Assembly: GCF_000284015.1 (NCBI RefSeq)
Contig: NC_016943.1
Location: forward strand, 2,211,541 to 2,275,540
Reading direction: 5' to 3'
DNA: 64,000 bases
From: Blastococcus saxobsidens DD2
GTDB lineage: Bacteria; Actinomycetota; Actinomycetes; Mycobacteriales; Geodermatophilaceae
In this document: positions 28,557 to 35,992 of the stretch, piece after piece
How the letters are laid out: each line of letters starts with the position of its first letter
Position numbering within the stretch: position 1 is the first letter of the stretch
The notes under the pieces: model-generated
The model's input: the letters and a program-made list of their open reading frames with translations, nothing else
What the model was told of the DNA's origin: nothing
Database searches by the model: none
Translations under genes and position numbers: made by a program

Positions 28557-30332
28557 GTGCTCCGCACCCACGACGCCGGAACGCTGCGCGCGTCCGACGC
28601 CGGCACCACCGTCACCCTCGCCGGCTGGGTCGCCCGCCGCCGCGACCACGGGGGTGTGGTCTTCCTCGACCTGCGCGACGCCTCCGGGTACGTGCAGGTC
28701 GTCGTCCGCGAGGAGGAGGCCCACCACCTGCGCAACGAGTACTGCGTGCTGGTGACCGGCGAGGTGCGCCGCCGCCCGGAGGGCAACGAGAACCCGGAGC
28801 TGCCCTCCGGCGAGATCGAGGTCGCCACCTCGTCGCTGCAGGTGCTGTCGGCCTCGGCGCCGTTGCCGTTCCCCATCGAGACCGACCAGGCCGCCGGGGA
28901 CGACGTCCGCTACAAGTACCGCTACCTCGACCTGCGCCGCCAGGGCCCGGCGAAGGCCATCCGGCTGCGGTCGGAGGTGAACCGGATCGCGCGGGGCGTC
29001 ATGGCAGAGCACGGGTTCGTCGAGGTGGAGACGCCGTCGCTGACCCGCTCGACCCCGGAGGGCGCCCGCGACTTCGTCGTCCCCGTCCGGCTGCAGCCGG
29101 GCAAGTGGTACGCCCTGCCGCAGTCCCCGCAGCTGTTCAAGCAGCTGCTGATGATCGGTGGGCTGGAGCGCTACTACCAGATCGCGCGCTGCTTCCGGGA
29201 CGAGGACTTCCGGGCCGACCGGCAGCCGGAGTTCACCCAGCTGGACTTCGAGATGAGTTTCGTCGAGCGCGACGACGTGCTGGCGATCGCCGAGGACGTC
29301 GTCCGGTCGCTGTGGCGCGAGCTGGCCTCCTACGAGGTGCCCGAGATCCCGCGGATGACCTACCGCGAGGCCATGGACCGGTTCGGCTCCGACAAGCCCG
29401 ACCTGCGCTTCGGCATCGAGCTCACCGAGCTCACCGAGTACTTCGCGAGCACGCCGTTCCGTGTCTTCCAGTCGCCCTACGTCGGCGCCGTGGTCATGCC
29501 CGGCGGCGGGTCGCAGCCGCGCCGGGCGTTCGACGCCTGGCAGGACTGGGCGAAGTCGCGCGGCGCCAAGGGCCTGGCCTACGTGACCATCGCCGAGGAC
29601 GGCACCCTGGGCGGTCCGGTCGCCAAGAACATCTCCGACGCCGAGCGCGCGGGCCTGGTGGAGGCCGTCGGCGCGAAGCCCGGTGACTGCGTCTTCTTCG
29701 CCGCCGGCGCACGGCGGACGTCGCAGGAGCTGCTGGGTGCCGCGCGGAACGAGATCGCCCGGCGACTGGAGCTCATCGAGCCGGGCACCTGGTCGTTCCT
29801 GTTCGTCGTCGACTTCCCGATGTTCGAGGAGACCGAGGACGGCGACTGGACCTTCATGCACCACCCGTTCACCTCGCCCACGCCCGAGTGGCGGGAGCGG
29901 TTCGCCGAGGACAAGGGCGCGGCGCTGTCCGACGCCTACGACATGGTGATCAACGGCAACGAGGTCATGAGCGGCTCGGTGCGTATCCACGACGCCGACC
30001 TGCAGGAGCGGGTGTTCGAGACCCTCGGGATGTCCCGCGAGGAGGCCCGCGAGCGGTTCGGCTTCTTCCTCGAGGCGTTCGCCTACGGCCCGCCGCCGCA
30101 CGCCGGCGCCGCGCTGGGCTGGGACCGGCTGTCCGCCCTGCTCTCGGGGGTGGACTCCATCCGCGAGGTCATCGCGTTCCCGAAGACCGGGGCCGGCTAC
30201 GACCCGCTGACCGGTGCGCCGACGCCGATCACCGAGGCGCAGCGGACGGAGTCCGGCATCGACGCGAAGCCCGACGAGCCGGCGCTCCCCGGCGAGCCCG
30301 GTGCCCCGGGGCCCACCGACCCGACGCGCTGA
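28557..30332 (+). CDS. aspS: Aspartate--tRNA ligase (bacterial type)
   Basis: 591 residues. N-terminal OB anticodon domain with [19 protein letters not shown], class II catalytic core with [12 protein letters not shown] and [18 protein letters not shown] (motif 2), the bacterial GAD insertion domain (about 290-410), then motif 3 GAALGWDRL. The bacterial, GAD-containing form may be discriminating or not; actinobacterial forms often charge both tRNA-Asp and tRNA-Asn, which cannot be decided here. GTG 28557 follows GAAAGG. The C-terminal 25 residues are a Pro/Gly-rich tail. Confidence 0.95.
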   Translation: MLRTHDAGTLRASDAGTTVTLAGWVARRRDHGGVVFLDLRDASGYVQVVVREEEAHHLRNEYCVLVTGEVRRRPEGNENPELPSGEIEVATSSLQVLSASAPLPFPIETDQAAGDDVRYKYRYLDLRRQGPAKAIRLRSEVNRIARGVMAEHGFVEVETPSLTRSTPEGARDFVVPVRLQPGKWYALPQSPQLFKQLLMIGGLERYYQIARCFRDEDFRADRQPEFTQLDFEMSFVERDDVLAIAEDVVRSLWRELASYEVPEIPRMTYREAMDRFGSDKPDLRFGIELTELTEYFASTPFRVFQSPYVGAVVMPGGGSQPRRAFDAWQDWAKSRGAKGLAYVTIAEDGTLGGPVAKNISDAERAGLVEAVGAKPGDCVFFAAGARRTSQELLGAARNEIARRLELIEPGTWSFLFVVDFPMFEETEDGDWTFMHHPFTSPTPEWRERFAEDKGAALSDAYDMVINGNEVMSGSVRIHDADLQERVFETLGMSREEARERFGFFLEAFAYGPPPHAGAALGWDRLSALLSGVDSIREVIAFPKTGAGYDPLTGAPTPITEAQRTESGIDAKPDEPALPGEPGAPGPTDPTR

Positions 30333-30363
30333 GCCGGCCCGTCGTCGAGCATGTGCGACGGCT

Positions 30364-30422
30364 CGACGGTGTGCAGCAATGTGCAGGAAGCCTCTCGGGT
30401 TGCCCATCGGCGCACACCGTCG
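30364..30422. repeat. 11-bp inverted repeat downstream of aspS
   Basis: CGACGGTGTGC (30364-30374) and GCACACCGTCG (30412-30422) are perfect complements with a 37-base interval. It could fold as an extended hairpin ending the aspS transcript or serve as an operator for the following gene. Confidence 0.4.
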
Positions 30423-30448
30423 CAGTGCTCGGTCGACGGCCTCGCCGG

Positions 30449-30454
30449 TAGGTT
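30449..30454 (+). promoter_or_regulatory. TAGGTT -10 box, leaderless start of aminotransferase
   Basis: TAGGTT lies 7 bases before ATG 30462 with no ribosome binding site between. Confidence 0.45.
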
Positions 30455-30461
30455 GCCGGGT

Positions 30462-31553
30462 ATGCCATTGCGTGCCCGCACCCTCCTCGGTCCCGGCCCC
30501 TCGAACCCGTACCCGGAGGCGCAGGTCGCGCTGGCCCGGCCGCTGCTGGGACACCTCGACCCGGTGTTCCTCCAGATCTTGGACGAGACCTCGGACCGGC
30601 TGCGCCAGGTCTTCGGGACGGCGAACCGGCGCACGCTGCCGCTGTCGGCCACCGGCTCGGCCGGCATGGAGGCGGCGTTCGTCAACACCGTGGGCCCGGG
30701 CGACGTCGTCGTCGTCGCGGTGAACGGCCTGTTCGGGCAGCGGATGGTCGACGTCGCCGGCCGCTGCGGCGCCGAGGTGGTCCCCGTCGACCACGAGTGG
30801 GGTCAGCCGGTCGACGCCGGCCGTGTCCTGGAGGCGCACCCGTCGCCGAAGCTGATCGCCGCGGTGCACGCCGAGACCTCCACCGGTGTGCTCTCGGACC
30901 TGGCGCCCCTGGCCGCCGGAAAGGGCGACGCGCTGCTGCTGGCCGACTGCGTCACCTCGCTCGGCGGGATCCCCGTGGAGCTGGACGAGTGGGGCGTGGA
31001 CCTCGCCTACTCGGGCTCGCAGAAGTGCCTCGGCGTCGCGCCCGGGCTCGCGCCGTTCACGATCAGCGACCGGGCCTGGGAGCGGCGGATCGAGAAGCCG
31101 CAGAGCTGGTACCTCGACCTCGGCATGCTCGGCGGGTACGCGGGTGAGGCCGCCGGGTCGGGTGGCCGCACCTACCACCACACGGCGCCGACCGGGATGG
31201 TCGTGTCGCTGCACGCCGGGCTCGGCCGGATCCTCGAGGAGGGGCTGGACGCGGTCCACGCCCGGCACGCCGAGGCCGGCCGGCTGCTGCACGAGGGCCT
31301 CGCCGAGCTCGGCCTGGAGTTGTTCGCGGCCGAGGGGCACCGGCTGCCGGAGCTGACCACGGTGACGGTGCCCGAGGGTGTCGACTCGGCCGCCGTCCGC
31401 AAGGAGCTGCTCGAGCGCTACGACCTCGAGATCGGCGGGGGAGTGGGCGCCTACGCGGCGACCGTCTGGCGGATCGGGCTGATGGGTGCCAACGCGACGC
31501 CGGACAAGGTGGCGCTCGTCCTCGCCGCGCTGAAGGAGACCCTCGCCCGCTGA
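30462..31553 (+). CDS. Class V aminotransferase (alanine-glyoxylate/serine-glyoxylate type)
   Basis: 363 residues. Starts RARTLLGPGPSNPYPE, the typical N-terminus of this branch. SATGSAGMEA and the VHAETSTGVLSD block contact PLP phosphate and substrate; DCVTSLGGIPVE has the Asp that binds the pyridine nitrogen, and the PLP lysine is in SGSQKCLGV. Likely transfers the amino group from alanine or serine to glyoxylate. ATG 30462 is preferred over the upstream start at 30351 because of the -10 box and because the upstream part lacks family similarity. Confidence 0.87.
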   Translation: MPLRARTLLGPGPSNPYPEAQVALARPLLGHLDPVFLQILDETSDRLRQVFGTANRRTLPLSATGSAGMEAAFVNTVGPGDVVVVAVNGLFGQRMVDVAGRCGAEVVPVDHEWGQPVDAGRVLEAHPSPKLIAAVHAETSTGVLSDLAPLAAGKGDALLLADCVTSLGGIPVELDEWGVDLAYSGSQKCLGVAPGLAPFTISDRAWERRIEKPQSWYLDLGMLGGYAGEAAGSGGRTYHHTAPTGMVVSLHAGLGRILEEGLDAVHARHAEAGRLLHEGLAELGLELFAAEGHRLPELTTVTVPEGVDSAAVRKELLERYDLEIGGGVGAYAATVWRIGLMGANATPDKVALVLAALKETLAR

Positions 31554-31619
31554 TGCCGGGGCGCCACGCCGGCCCGCGCGGCGCCCCGGAACGACGTGGC
31601 GTGCGGCACACTCCCGCAC

Positions 31620-32558
31620 ATGCTGTACGCAGGAGTTCCGCACCGAGAGGCGTCGGCCGGCCGGTCGTTCCGGACGCTGCCGCCGTGGGCGCTGGGCCCC
31701 GTGGCGGCGCTCGGGTGGTGGCTGGTCGGGTTCTTCCCGTCGCTGCTCGAGGACGTCCTCACCGACCACCCGGCCCAGGGCTGGCCGGTGGTGTACCTGC
31801 TGGCCTCCCACTCCGGCATCCTGTGGATGGGGGCGTTCTGGGGCGGGATCGTGGCCGGACTGCTCGGCCGGCTCGCCCGCCCGGGGCGACGTCGGACCGC
31901 GGTGGCCGCTACGGGCGCCGGCGTGGCCTCGGCGATGGCGCTGACGCTGCTGCAGGTGGGGCTGTTCATCGCCGGCCAGCCGATACCCTTCGGCGCCGAC
32001 CGGGTGATCGCCGGCCTGGGCTTGCTCACGGTCGTCGCAGGCTGCGTCGGCTGGGCGCTCGGCTCGGCCTGGGTGTTCGGTCGGATCGGGCTGGGCGTCG
32101 GCCTGGCCGCGCTGGCCACTGCCGTGACCGGCTGGCTCAGCGGGCTGCAGCTCGCGCTGCTGAATGCGACCCAGGCCGACCACCTGCTCGCCCTCGACTG
32201 GCGCTGGAGCCAGTGGGCGGGGGTGGTGGTGCTCGCGGCGGCCCTCGTGGTGATCGGCGCCCGTCCGGCGGCGAGGCTGGCGTGGTGGGCGGTGGTGCTG
32301 GTGGGCGCCTGGTTCGTGGAACCGGCGTCGACCGCGGCGGTCCACCTGGAGATCTACCTCCGGGGGGCCGTGCCCGGCATGCCCGGCTTCCCCGAGACGC
32401 TGCCCGAGGCCCTGGCCGCGGCGGCGCAGACCTTCTGGCAGGTCGCGCAGCCGGGCCACCAGCAGCTGGTCGCCCCCTGGATCGCCGCCGTCGTCGTCGC
32501 GGCCCTGGTGTGCGCCGTGCGGCCGCGCCTCTCCGCCGGCCGGGCGACGACCACCTGA
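31620..32558 (+). CDS. Polytopic membrane protein of unknown function
   Basis: 312 residues with about eight hydrophobic segments, rich in Trp, Ala and Val. I do not recognise a family. ATG 31620 is chosen: CACACT, a weak -10-like box, lies 7 bases upstream. GTG 31596 is an alternative. The segment between helices 7 and 8 (about 235-285) is amphipathic and probably extracytoplasmic (HLEIYLRGAVPGMPGFPE). It is convergent with the downstream aldo/keto reductase; a short CGGCC-cccc-GGCCG hairpin at 32569-32582 may end it. Nothing nearby suggests a substrate. Confidence 0.7.
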   Translation: MLYAGVPHREASAGRSFRTLPPWALGPVAALGWWLVGFFPSLLEDVLTDHPAQGWPVVYLLASHSGILWMGAFWGGIVAGLLGRLARPGRRRTAVAATGAGVASAMALTLLQVGLFIAGQPIPFGADRVIAGLGLLTVVAGCVGWALGSAWVFGRIGLGVGLAALATAVTGWLSGLQLALLNATQADHLLALDWRWSQWAGVVVLAAALVVIGARPAARLAWWAVVLVGAWFVEPASTAAVHLEIYLRGAVPGMPGFPETLPEALAAAAQTFWQVAQPGHQQLVAPWIAAVVVAALVCAVRPRLSAGRATTT

Positions 32559-32595
32559 GCACGTCGTCGGCCCCCCGGCCGAGGGGGAGTAGCGG

Positions 32596-33456
32596 TCAGG
32601 CGGCGTCCAGCCGGGCGAGCTGTTCGGGGGACAGCTCCAGGTCCGCGGCGGCAGCGGAGTCGACGATCGACTCCCGCTGGGAGGCGCCGGGGATCGGGAC
32701 GACGACGTCGTTCTGCGCCAGGTGCCAGGCGAGCGTCAGGCGGTACACCGACACGCCCAGCTCGTCGGCCGCCTCGGCGAACGCGGGGGAGCTCGACCCC
32801 AGCGACCCGGCGGCGCTCACCCCGCCGAACGGGCTCCACGGGAGGAAGGCCAGCTCGTGCTGCGCGCAGTGGGCGAGCTCGTCGGCGGAGTGCCGCCAGC
32901 CGGGGGAGAACTGGTTCTGCACGCTGACCAGCGCGTCGCCCACGATGGACCGGGCGACGTCGATCTGCGCGATGTCGGCGTTGGAGATGCCGACCATCCG
33001 CACCAGCCCGTCGTCGGCCAGCGTGCGCAGCGCCCCCATCGAGTCCTCCCACGGCGTGGCCGGGTCGGGGCGGTGGAACTGGTAGAGCCCGATGGCGTCC
33101 ACGCCGAGCCGGCGCAGCGAGGCCTCGCAGGCTCGCCGCAGGTAGGCGGCCGACCCGTCCAGCTCCCAGTCGGTGCCGCGCCGGGTGTGCCCGCCCTTGG
33201 TGGCGACCAGCACGTCGGCGGCACCCGAGCCGTAGGACCGCAGGGCGTCGGCCACCAGCGTCTCGTTGTGCCCGAACTCCGCCTCGTCCCGCGAGTACGC
33301 GTCGGCGGTGTCGACCAGCGTGACCCCGGCGTCGAGGGCGGCGTGGACGACGGCGACGGCGTCCTCGGGGGTGGGCCGGTCCTCCTTCGTGGACAGCGGC
33401 ATCGCGCCGAGTCCGATCGCGCTGACGGTCAGGTTCCCGATGCGTCGCTGCTGCAC
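32596..33456 (-). CDS. Aldo/keto reductase
   Basis: 286 residues, second AKR of the window. Catalytic residues: Asp and Tyr in DTADAYSRDE, Lys in VATKGGHTRRG, His in YQFHRPDP. The C-terminal PIPGASQRESIVDS binds NADPH phosphate. It resembles the NADP-dependent reductases annotated as YdbC/pyridoxal-reductase-like, but the substrate is not readable. It is a single gene on the minus strand; its promoter faces the rarA leader. Confidence 0.87.
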   Translation of the reverse strand: MQQRRIGNLTVSAIGLGAMPLSTKEDRPTPEDAVAVVHAALDAGVTLVDTADAYSRDEAEFGHNETLVADALRSYGSGAADVLVATKGGHTRRGTDWELDGSAAYLRRACEASLRRLGVDAIGLYQFHRPDPATPWEDSMGALRTLADDGLVRMVGISNADIAQIDVARSIVGDALVSVQNQFSPGWRHSADELAHCAQHELAFLPWSPFGGVSAAGSLGSSSPAFAEAADELGVSVYRLTLAWHLAQNDVVVPIPGASQRESIVDSAAAADLELSPEQLARLDAA

Positions 33457-33478
33457 GGGGACCGTCGTGCCCCGCGGG

Positions 33479-33484
33479 TAGCGT
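33479..33484 (+). promoter_or_regulatory. TAGCGT -10 box before the rarA leader ORF
   Basis: TAGCGT lies 8 bases before GTG 33493, which opens a 51-codon frame ending on the rarA start. Candidate promoter of rarA. Confidence 0.4.
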
Positions 33485-33492
33485 CACGAACC

Positions 33493-33648
33493 GTGAACGG
33501 ACAGGCGCGTGAGCATCGCAGCGAGGCGGCCGGCGACAGGGAGGGAGCATCGCAGCGAGGAACGAACGAGGAGCGGACTGACCGCGGAGGCGGCCTGGGC
33601 ATGGGAGCGAGGAGCGGAGCGCGCCGCGGGAGTGAACCGGCGGTATGA
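33493..33648 (+). other. Repeat-derived leader ORF coupled to rarA
   Basis: A 51-residue open frame begins at GTG 33493 directly after a -10-like box and stops with TGA overlapping the rarA ATG (ATGA, 33645-33648). It is made almost wholly of the purine-rich repeat and encodes a charged Arg/Glu/Gly-rich peptide with no family. It may serve only to bring ribosomes to rarA, which lacks a clear Shine-Dalgarno sequence of its own. Confidence 0.35.
33511..33630 (+). repeat. Purine-rich dispersed repeat, copy A (5' of rarA)
   Basis: Positions 33525-33630 align with 34995-35100 over about 106 bases at roughly 85 percent identity by eye, in the same orientation. The core GAGCATCGCAGCGAGG occurs twice in copy A (33511-33526 and 33545-33560). 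It contains repeated GAGCGAGGAGCGG units. Confidence 0.8.
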
Positions 33649-34994
33649 CTTCGTTGTTCGACGAGCCGGGCGACGACGGCCCCACCGCCGTCGACCCCGG
33701 CGCGCCGCTGGCGGTGCGCATGCGGCCGCGCTCGCTCGGGGAGGTCGTCGGCCAGCAGCACCTGCTCGGTGACCGCGCCCCGCTGCGGAGGCTGGTCGAG
33801 TCCGACGAGCCGATGTCGCTGGTGCTCTACGGCCCGCCCGGCACCGGGAAGACCACGCTGGCGCACGTCATCTCGCTGGCCACCAAGCGGCAGTTCGTGC
33901 AACTCTCCGCCCTCGACGCGGGGGTCAAGGAGGTCCGCGCGGTCATCCAGAGCGCCAGGCGCGAGCTGACTTACGCCGGCCGCCGGACCGTCCTGTTCAT
34001 CGACGAGGTGCACCGCTTCTCCAAGACCCAGCAGGACTCGCTGCTCAGCGCGGTCGAGGACCGGATCGTCAGCCTGATCGCGGCCACCACCGAGAACCCC
34101 TTCTTCTCCGTGGTCAGCCCGCTGCTGTCCCGCAGCCTCGTGCTGGCCCTGCAGCCGCTCACCGACGACGACGTCCGCTCCGTGCTGCACCGGGCGCTGG
34201 CCAGCGAGCGCGGGCTGGGCGGCACGCTCACCCTCAGCGCCGAGGCCGAGGACCACCTGGTGCGGGTGGCCGGCGGCGACGCGCGCAAGGCGCTGACCGC
34301 GCTGGAGTCCGGCGCCGGGGCGGCCCAGGCGGCCGGCGCCCCGGAGATCGACCTCGCCACCCTGGAGACGGCGGTGGCGCAGGCCGCGGTCCGCTACGAC
34401 CGGCAGGGCGACATGCACTACGACATCGCCAGCGCCCTGATCAAGAGCATCCGCGGCAGCGACGTCGACGCCGCACTGCACTACCTGGCCCGCATGGTCA
34501 CCGCGGGGGAGGACCCGCGGTTCATCGCCCGGCGGCTGGTCATCTCCGCCAGCGAGGACATCGGCATGGCGGACCCGACGGCGCTGCTCACCGCGGTCGC
34601 CGCCGCCGACGCCGTCGCCTTCATCGGCATGCCCGAGGGGCACTTCCCGCTGGCCCAGGCCGTCGTCCACCTGGCCACGGCCCCGAAGTCGAACGCGGTG
34701 ACCACGGCCATCGGCGACTCCATGGCCGACGTCCGGGCCGGCCTGGGCGGGCCGGTCCCGCCCGGTCTGCGCGACGCCCACTACGCCGGGGCGAAGAAGC
34801 TCGGCCACGGGAAGACCTACGTCTATCCGCACGCGCACCCCGACGGCGTCGTCCCGCAGCAGTACCCACCCGACGCGCTGGTCGGGAAGGACTACTACCG
34901 GCCGACGGCCCGGGGTGCGGAGGGCCCGATCGCCGCGCGGCTGGGCCGGCTGCGGGAGATCGTCAGGCGACAGCTCCGGGAGCGATCGCGGTGA
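33645..34994 (+). CDS. rarA: Replication-associated recombination ATPase RarA (MgsA)
   Basis: 449 residues of the clamp-loader-like AAA+ family. [15 protein letters not shown] starts the AAA+ domain, Walker A is GPPGTGKTT, Walker B is LFIDEVHRF, and the conserved [17 protein letters not shown] sensor region follows. The C-terminal MgsA domain has [12 protein letters not shown] and PQQYPPD. It acts at stalled forks. ATG 33645 overlaps a leader ORF. The gene is bracketed by direct repeats, and the family neighbourhood rarA then alaS matches mycobacteria. Confidence 0.94.
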   Translation: MTSLFDEPGDDGPTAVDPGAPLAVRMRPRSLGEVVGQQHLLGDRAPLRRLVESDEPMSLVLYGPPGTGKTTLAHVISLATKRQFVQLSALDAGVKEVRAVIQSARRELTYAGRRTVLFIDEVHRFSKTQQDSLLSAVEDRIVSLIAATTENPFFSVVSPLLSRSLVLALQPLTDDDVRSVLHRALASERGLGGTLTLSAEAEDHLVRVAGGDARKALTALESGAGAAQAAGAPEIDLATLETAVAQAAVRYDRQGDMHYDIASALIKSIRGSDVDAALHYLARMVTAGEDPRFIARRLVISASEDIGMADPTALLTAVAAADAVAFIGMPEGHFPLAQAVVHLATAPKSNAVTTAIGDSMADVRAGLGGPVPPGLRDAHYAGAKKLGHGKTYVYPHAHPDGVVPQQYPPDALVGKDYYRPTARGAEGPIAARLGRLREIVRRQLRERSR

Positions 34995-35100
34995 GGCGGG
35001 CGCCGACAGGGAGTGAGCATCGCAGCGAGGAACGAGCGAGGAGCGGAGCGACCGCGGAGGTGCCCTGGGCAGCGAGCGAGGAGCGGACCGGGGCGCGGAG
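34995..35100 (+). repeat. Purine-rich dispersed repeat, copy B (3' of rarA)
   Basis: Begins on the base after the rarA stop; partner of copy A. Contains one GAGCATCGCAGCGAGG (35015-35030). A 47-codon frame (GTG 34991 to TGA 35134) overlaps the rarA stop and runs through it. ATCGTCAGGCG occurs on both sides, at 34959-34969 inside rarA and at 35114-35124. Confidence 0.8.
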
Positions 35101-35173
35101 CCTGACCGAGGACATCGTCAGGCGCTCCCGGTGACTCCCCGCCGGGCGGCGGACGTCGGCCCGGGCCCGCGAC

Positions 35174-35179
35174 TACTGT
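35174..35179 (+). promoter_or_regulatory. TACTGT -10-like box before the DUF948 gene
   Basis: TACTGT lies 55 bases before GTG 35235; the leader would contain CAGGAG at 35223-35228 as ribosome binding site. Possible promoter for DUF948-DUF6167-alaS-ruvX-mltG. Confidence 0.35.
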
Positions 35180-35234
35180 GACCACTCCGGGCCGCCGCCC
35201 GGTCATCGCACGTCATCGAGAACAGGAGACCCGC

Positions 35235-35660
35235 GTGTCCGCAGGAGAGTGGGCCGGACTGATCGCCGCCCTGGCCTTCGTGCTGCTGGTGGTGCTCGTG
35301 GCCATTCCGCTGCTCAAGCTGGGGCGCACGCTGGACGAGACGACGCTGACCATCCGCCAGGTGCGGGAGCAGAGCGCTCCGATCCTCGGCCAGGCCAGCA
35401 CCACGGTCGCCCACGTGAACAGCAACCTGGAGCGGGTCGACGACATCACCGGCAACGCCGCGAACGTCTCCAGCAACGTCGCCGCCCTCACCAGCGTGGT
35501 GGCCGCCACCCTGGGCAGCCCGCTGATCAAGGTGGCCGCGTTCAGCTACGGCGTGCGCAGCGCCGCGAAGAAGAAGCGGGAGGGGCAGGCGCTCGCTGAC
35601 GCCGCCCGCCGCGACAAGGAGGCGCGTCGCTCGCGCCGGGCCGCCCGGCGGGCCGCCTGA
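35235..35660 (+). CDS. DUF948 domain membrane protein
   Basis: 141 residues. N-terminal transmembrane helix at about 6-27, then a helical stretch with heptad-like repeats (LDETTLTIRQVREQ, TVAHVNSNLERVDDI) typical of DUF948, then a very basic Lys/Arg/Ala tail. Function unknown; possibly a membrane-linked structural or stress protein. GTG 35235 with AGGAG upstream is preferred over the longer frame from 35178. The TGA stop shares one base with the next ATG. Confidence 0.82.
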   Translation: MSAGEWAGLIAALAFVLLVVLVAIPLLKLGRTLDETTLTIRQVREQSAPILGQASTTVAHVNSNLERVDDITGNAANVSSNVAALTSVVAATLGSPLIKVAAFSYGVRSAAKKKREGQALADAARRDKEARRSRRAARRAA

Positions 35661-35941
35661 TGCGCCGGCTGTTCTGGCTGGCGATGGGCATCACCATCGG
35701 CGCCCTGGTCGTCCGCAAGCTCTCCGCGGCCGCCGAGAAGATGAACCCGGCCGGCATCGGCGCCTCGATCGCCGAGGGTCTGCGCGACCTGGCCGATGCC
35801 ATCGGCGACTTCGGCGCCGACGTCCGCGAGGCGATGTCCGAGCGCGAGCTGGAGCTGCGCGCGGGCACCGGGCTGGACGCGCCGCTGCCCGCGCCGGGCG
35901 ATGCCTCGCTGCGGCGCGGCGCGCACGCCGCCGACCTCTGA
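35660..35941 (+). CDS. DUF6167-like small membrane protein
   Basis: 93 residues. An N-terminal hydrophobic segment (about 4-20) and an amphipathic helix (LRDLADAIGDFGADVREAM) with an acidic region after it. Small proteins of this form are found between the DUF948 gene and alaS in many actinobacteria. Function unknown. Its tight coupling to the DUF948 gene suggests a two-protein membrane complex (inference). Confidence 0.78.
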   Translation: MRRLFWLAMGITIGALVVRKLSAAAEKMNPAGIGASIAEGLRDLADAIGDFGADVREAMSERELELRAGTGLDAPLPAPGDASLRRGAHAADL

Positions 35942-35992
35942 CCCCCCGGCCGGGCACCGCAGGCCGCCCGGCCCCGCAGAACTGAGTAGACG

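Noticed and set aside
30351..30461. 37-residue N-terminal extension of the aminotransferase
   Set aside because: Cys/Ser-rich sequence without family similarity, and a -10 box sits just before ATG 30462.
28539..32459. A 1306-codon open frame on the minus strand across aspS and neighbours
   Set aside because: It lies antisense to aspS, the aminotransferase and the membrane-protein gene, all with strong family similarity. Long antisense frames are expected at this GC content, and the peptide is low-complexity Arg/Gly/Leu.
34995..35234. A gene in the gap after rarA
   Set aside because: The only frames (for example 34991-35134) consist of repeat DNA and give Arg/Ser/Glu-rich peptides with no family; kept as repeat.
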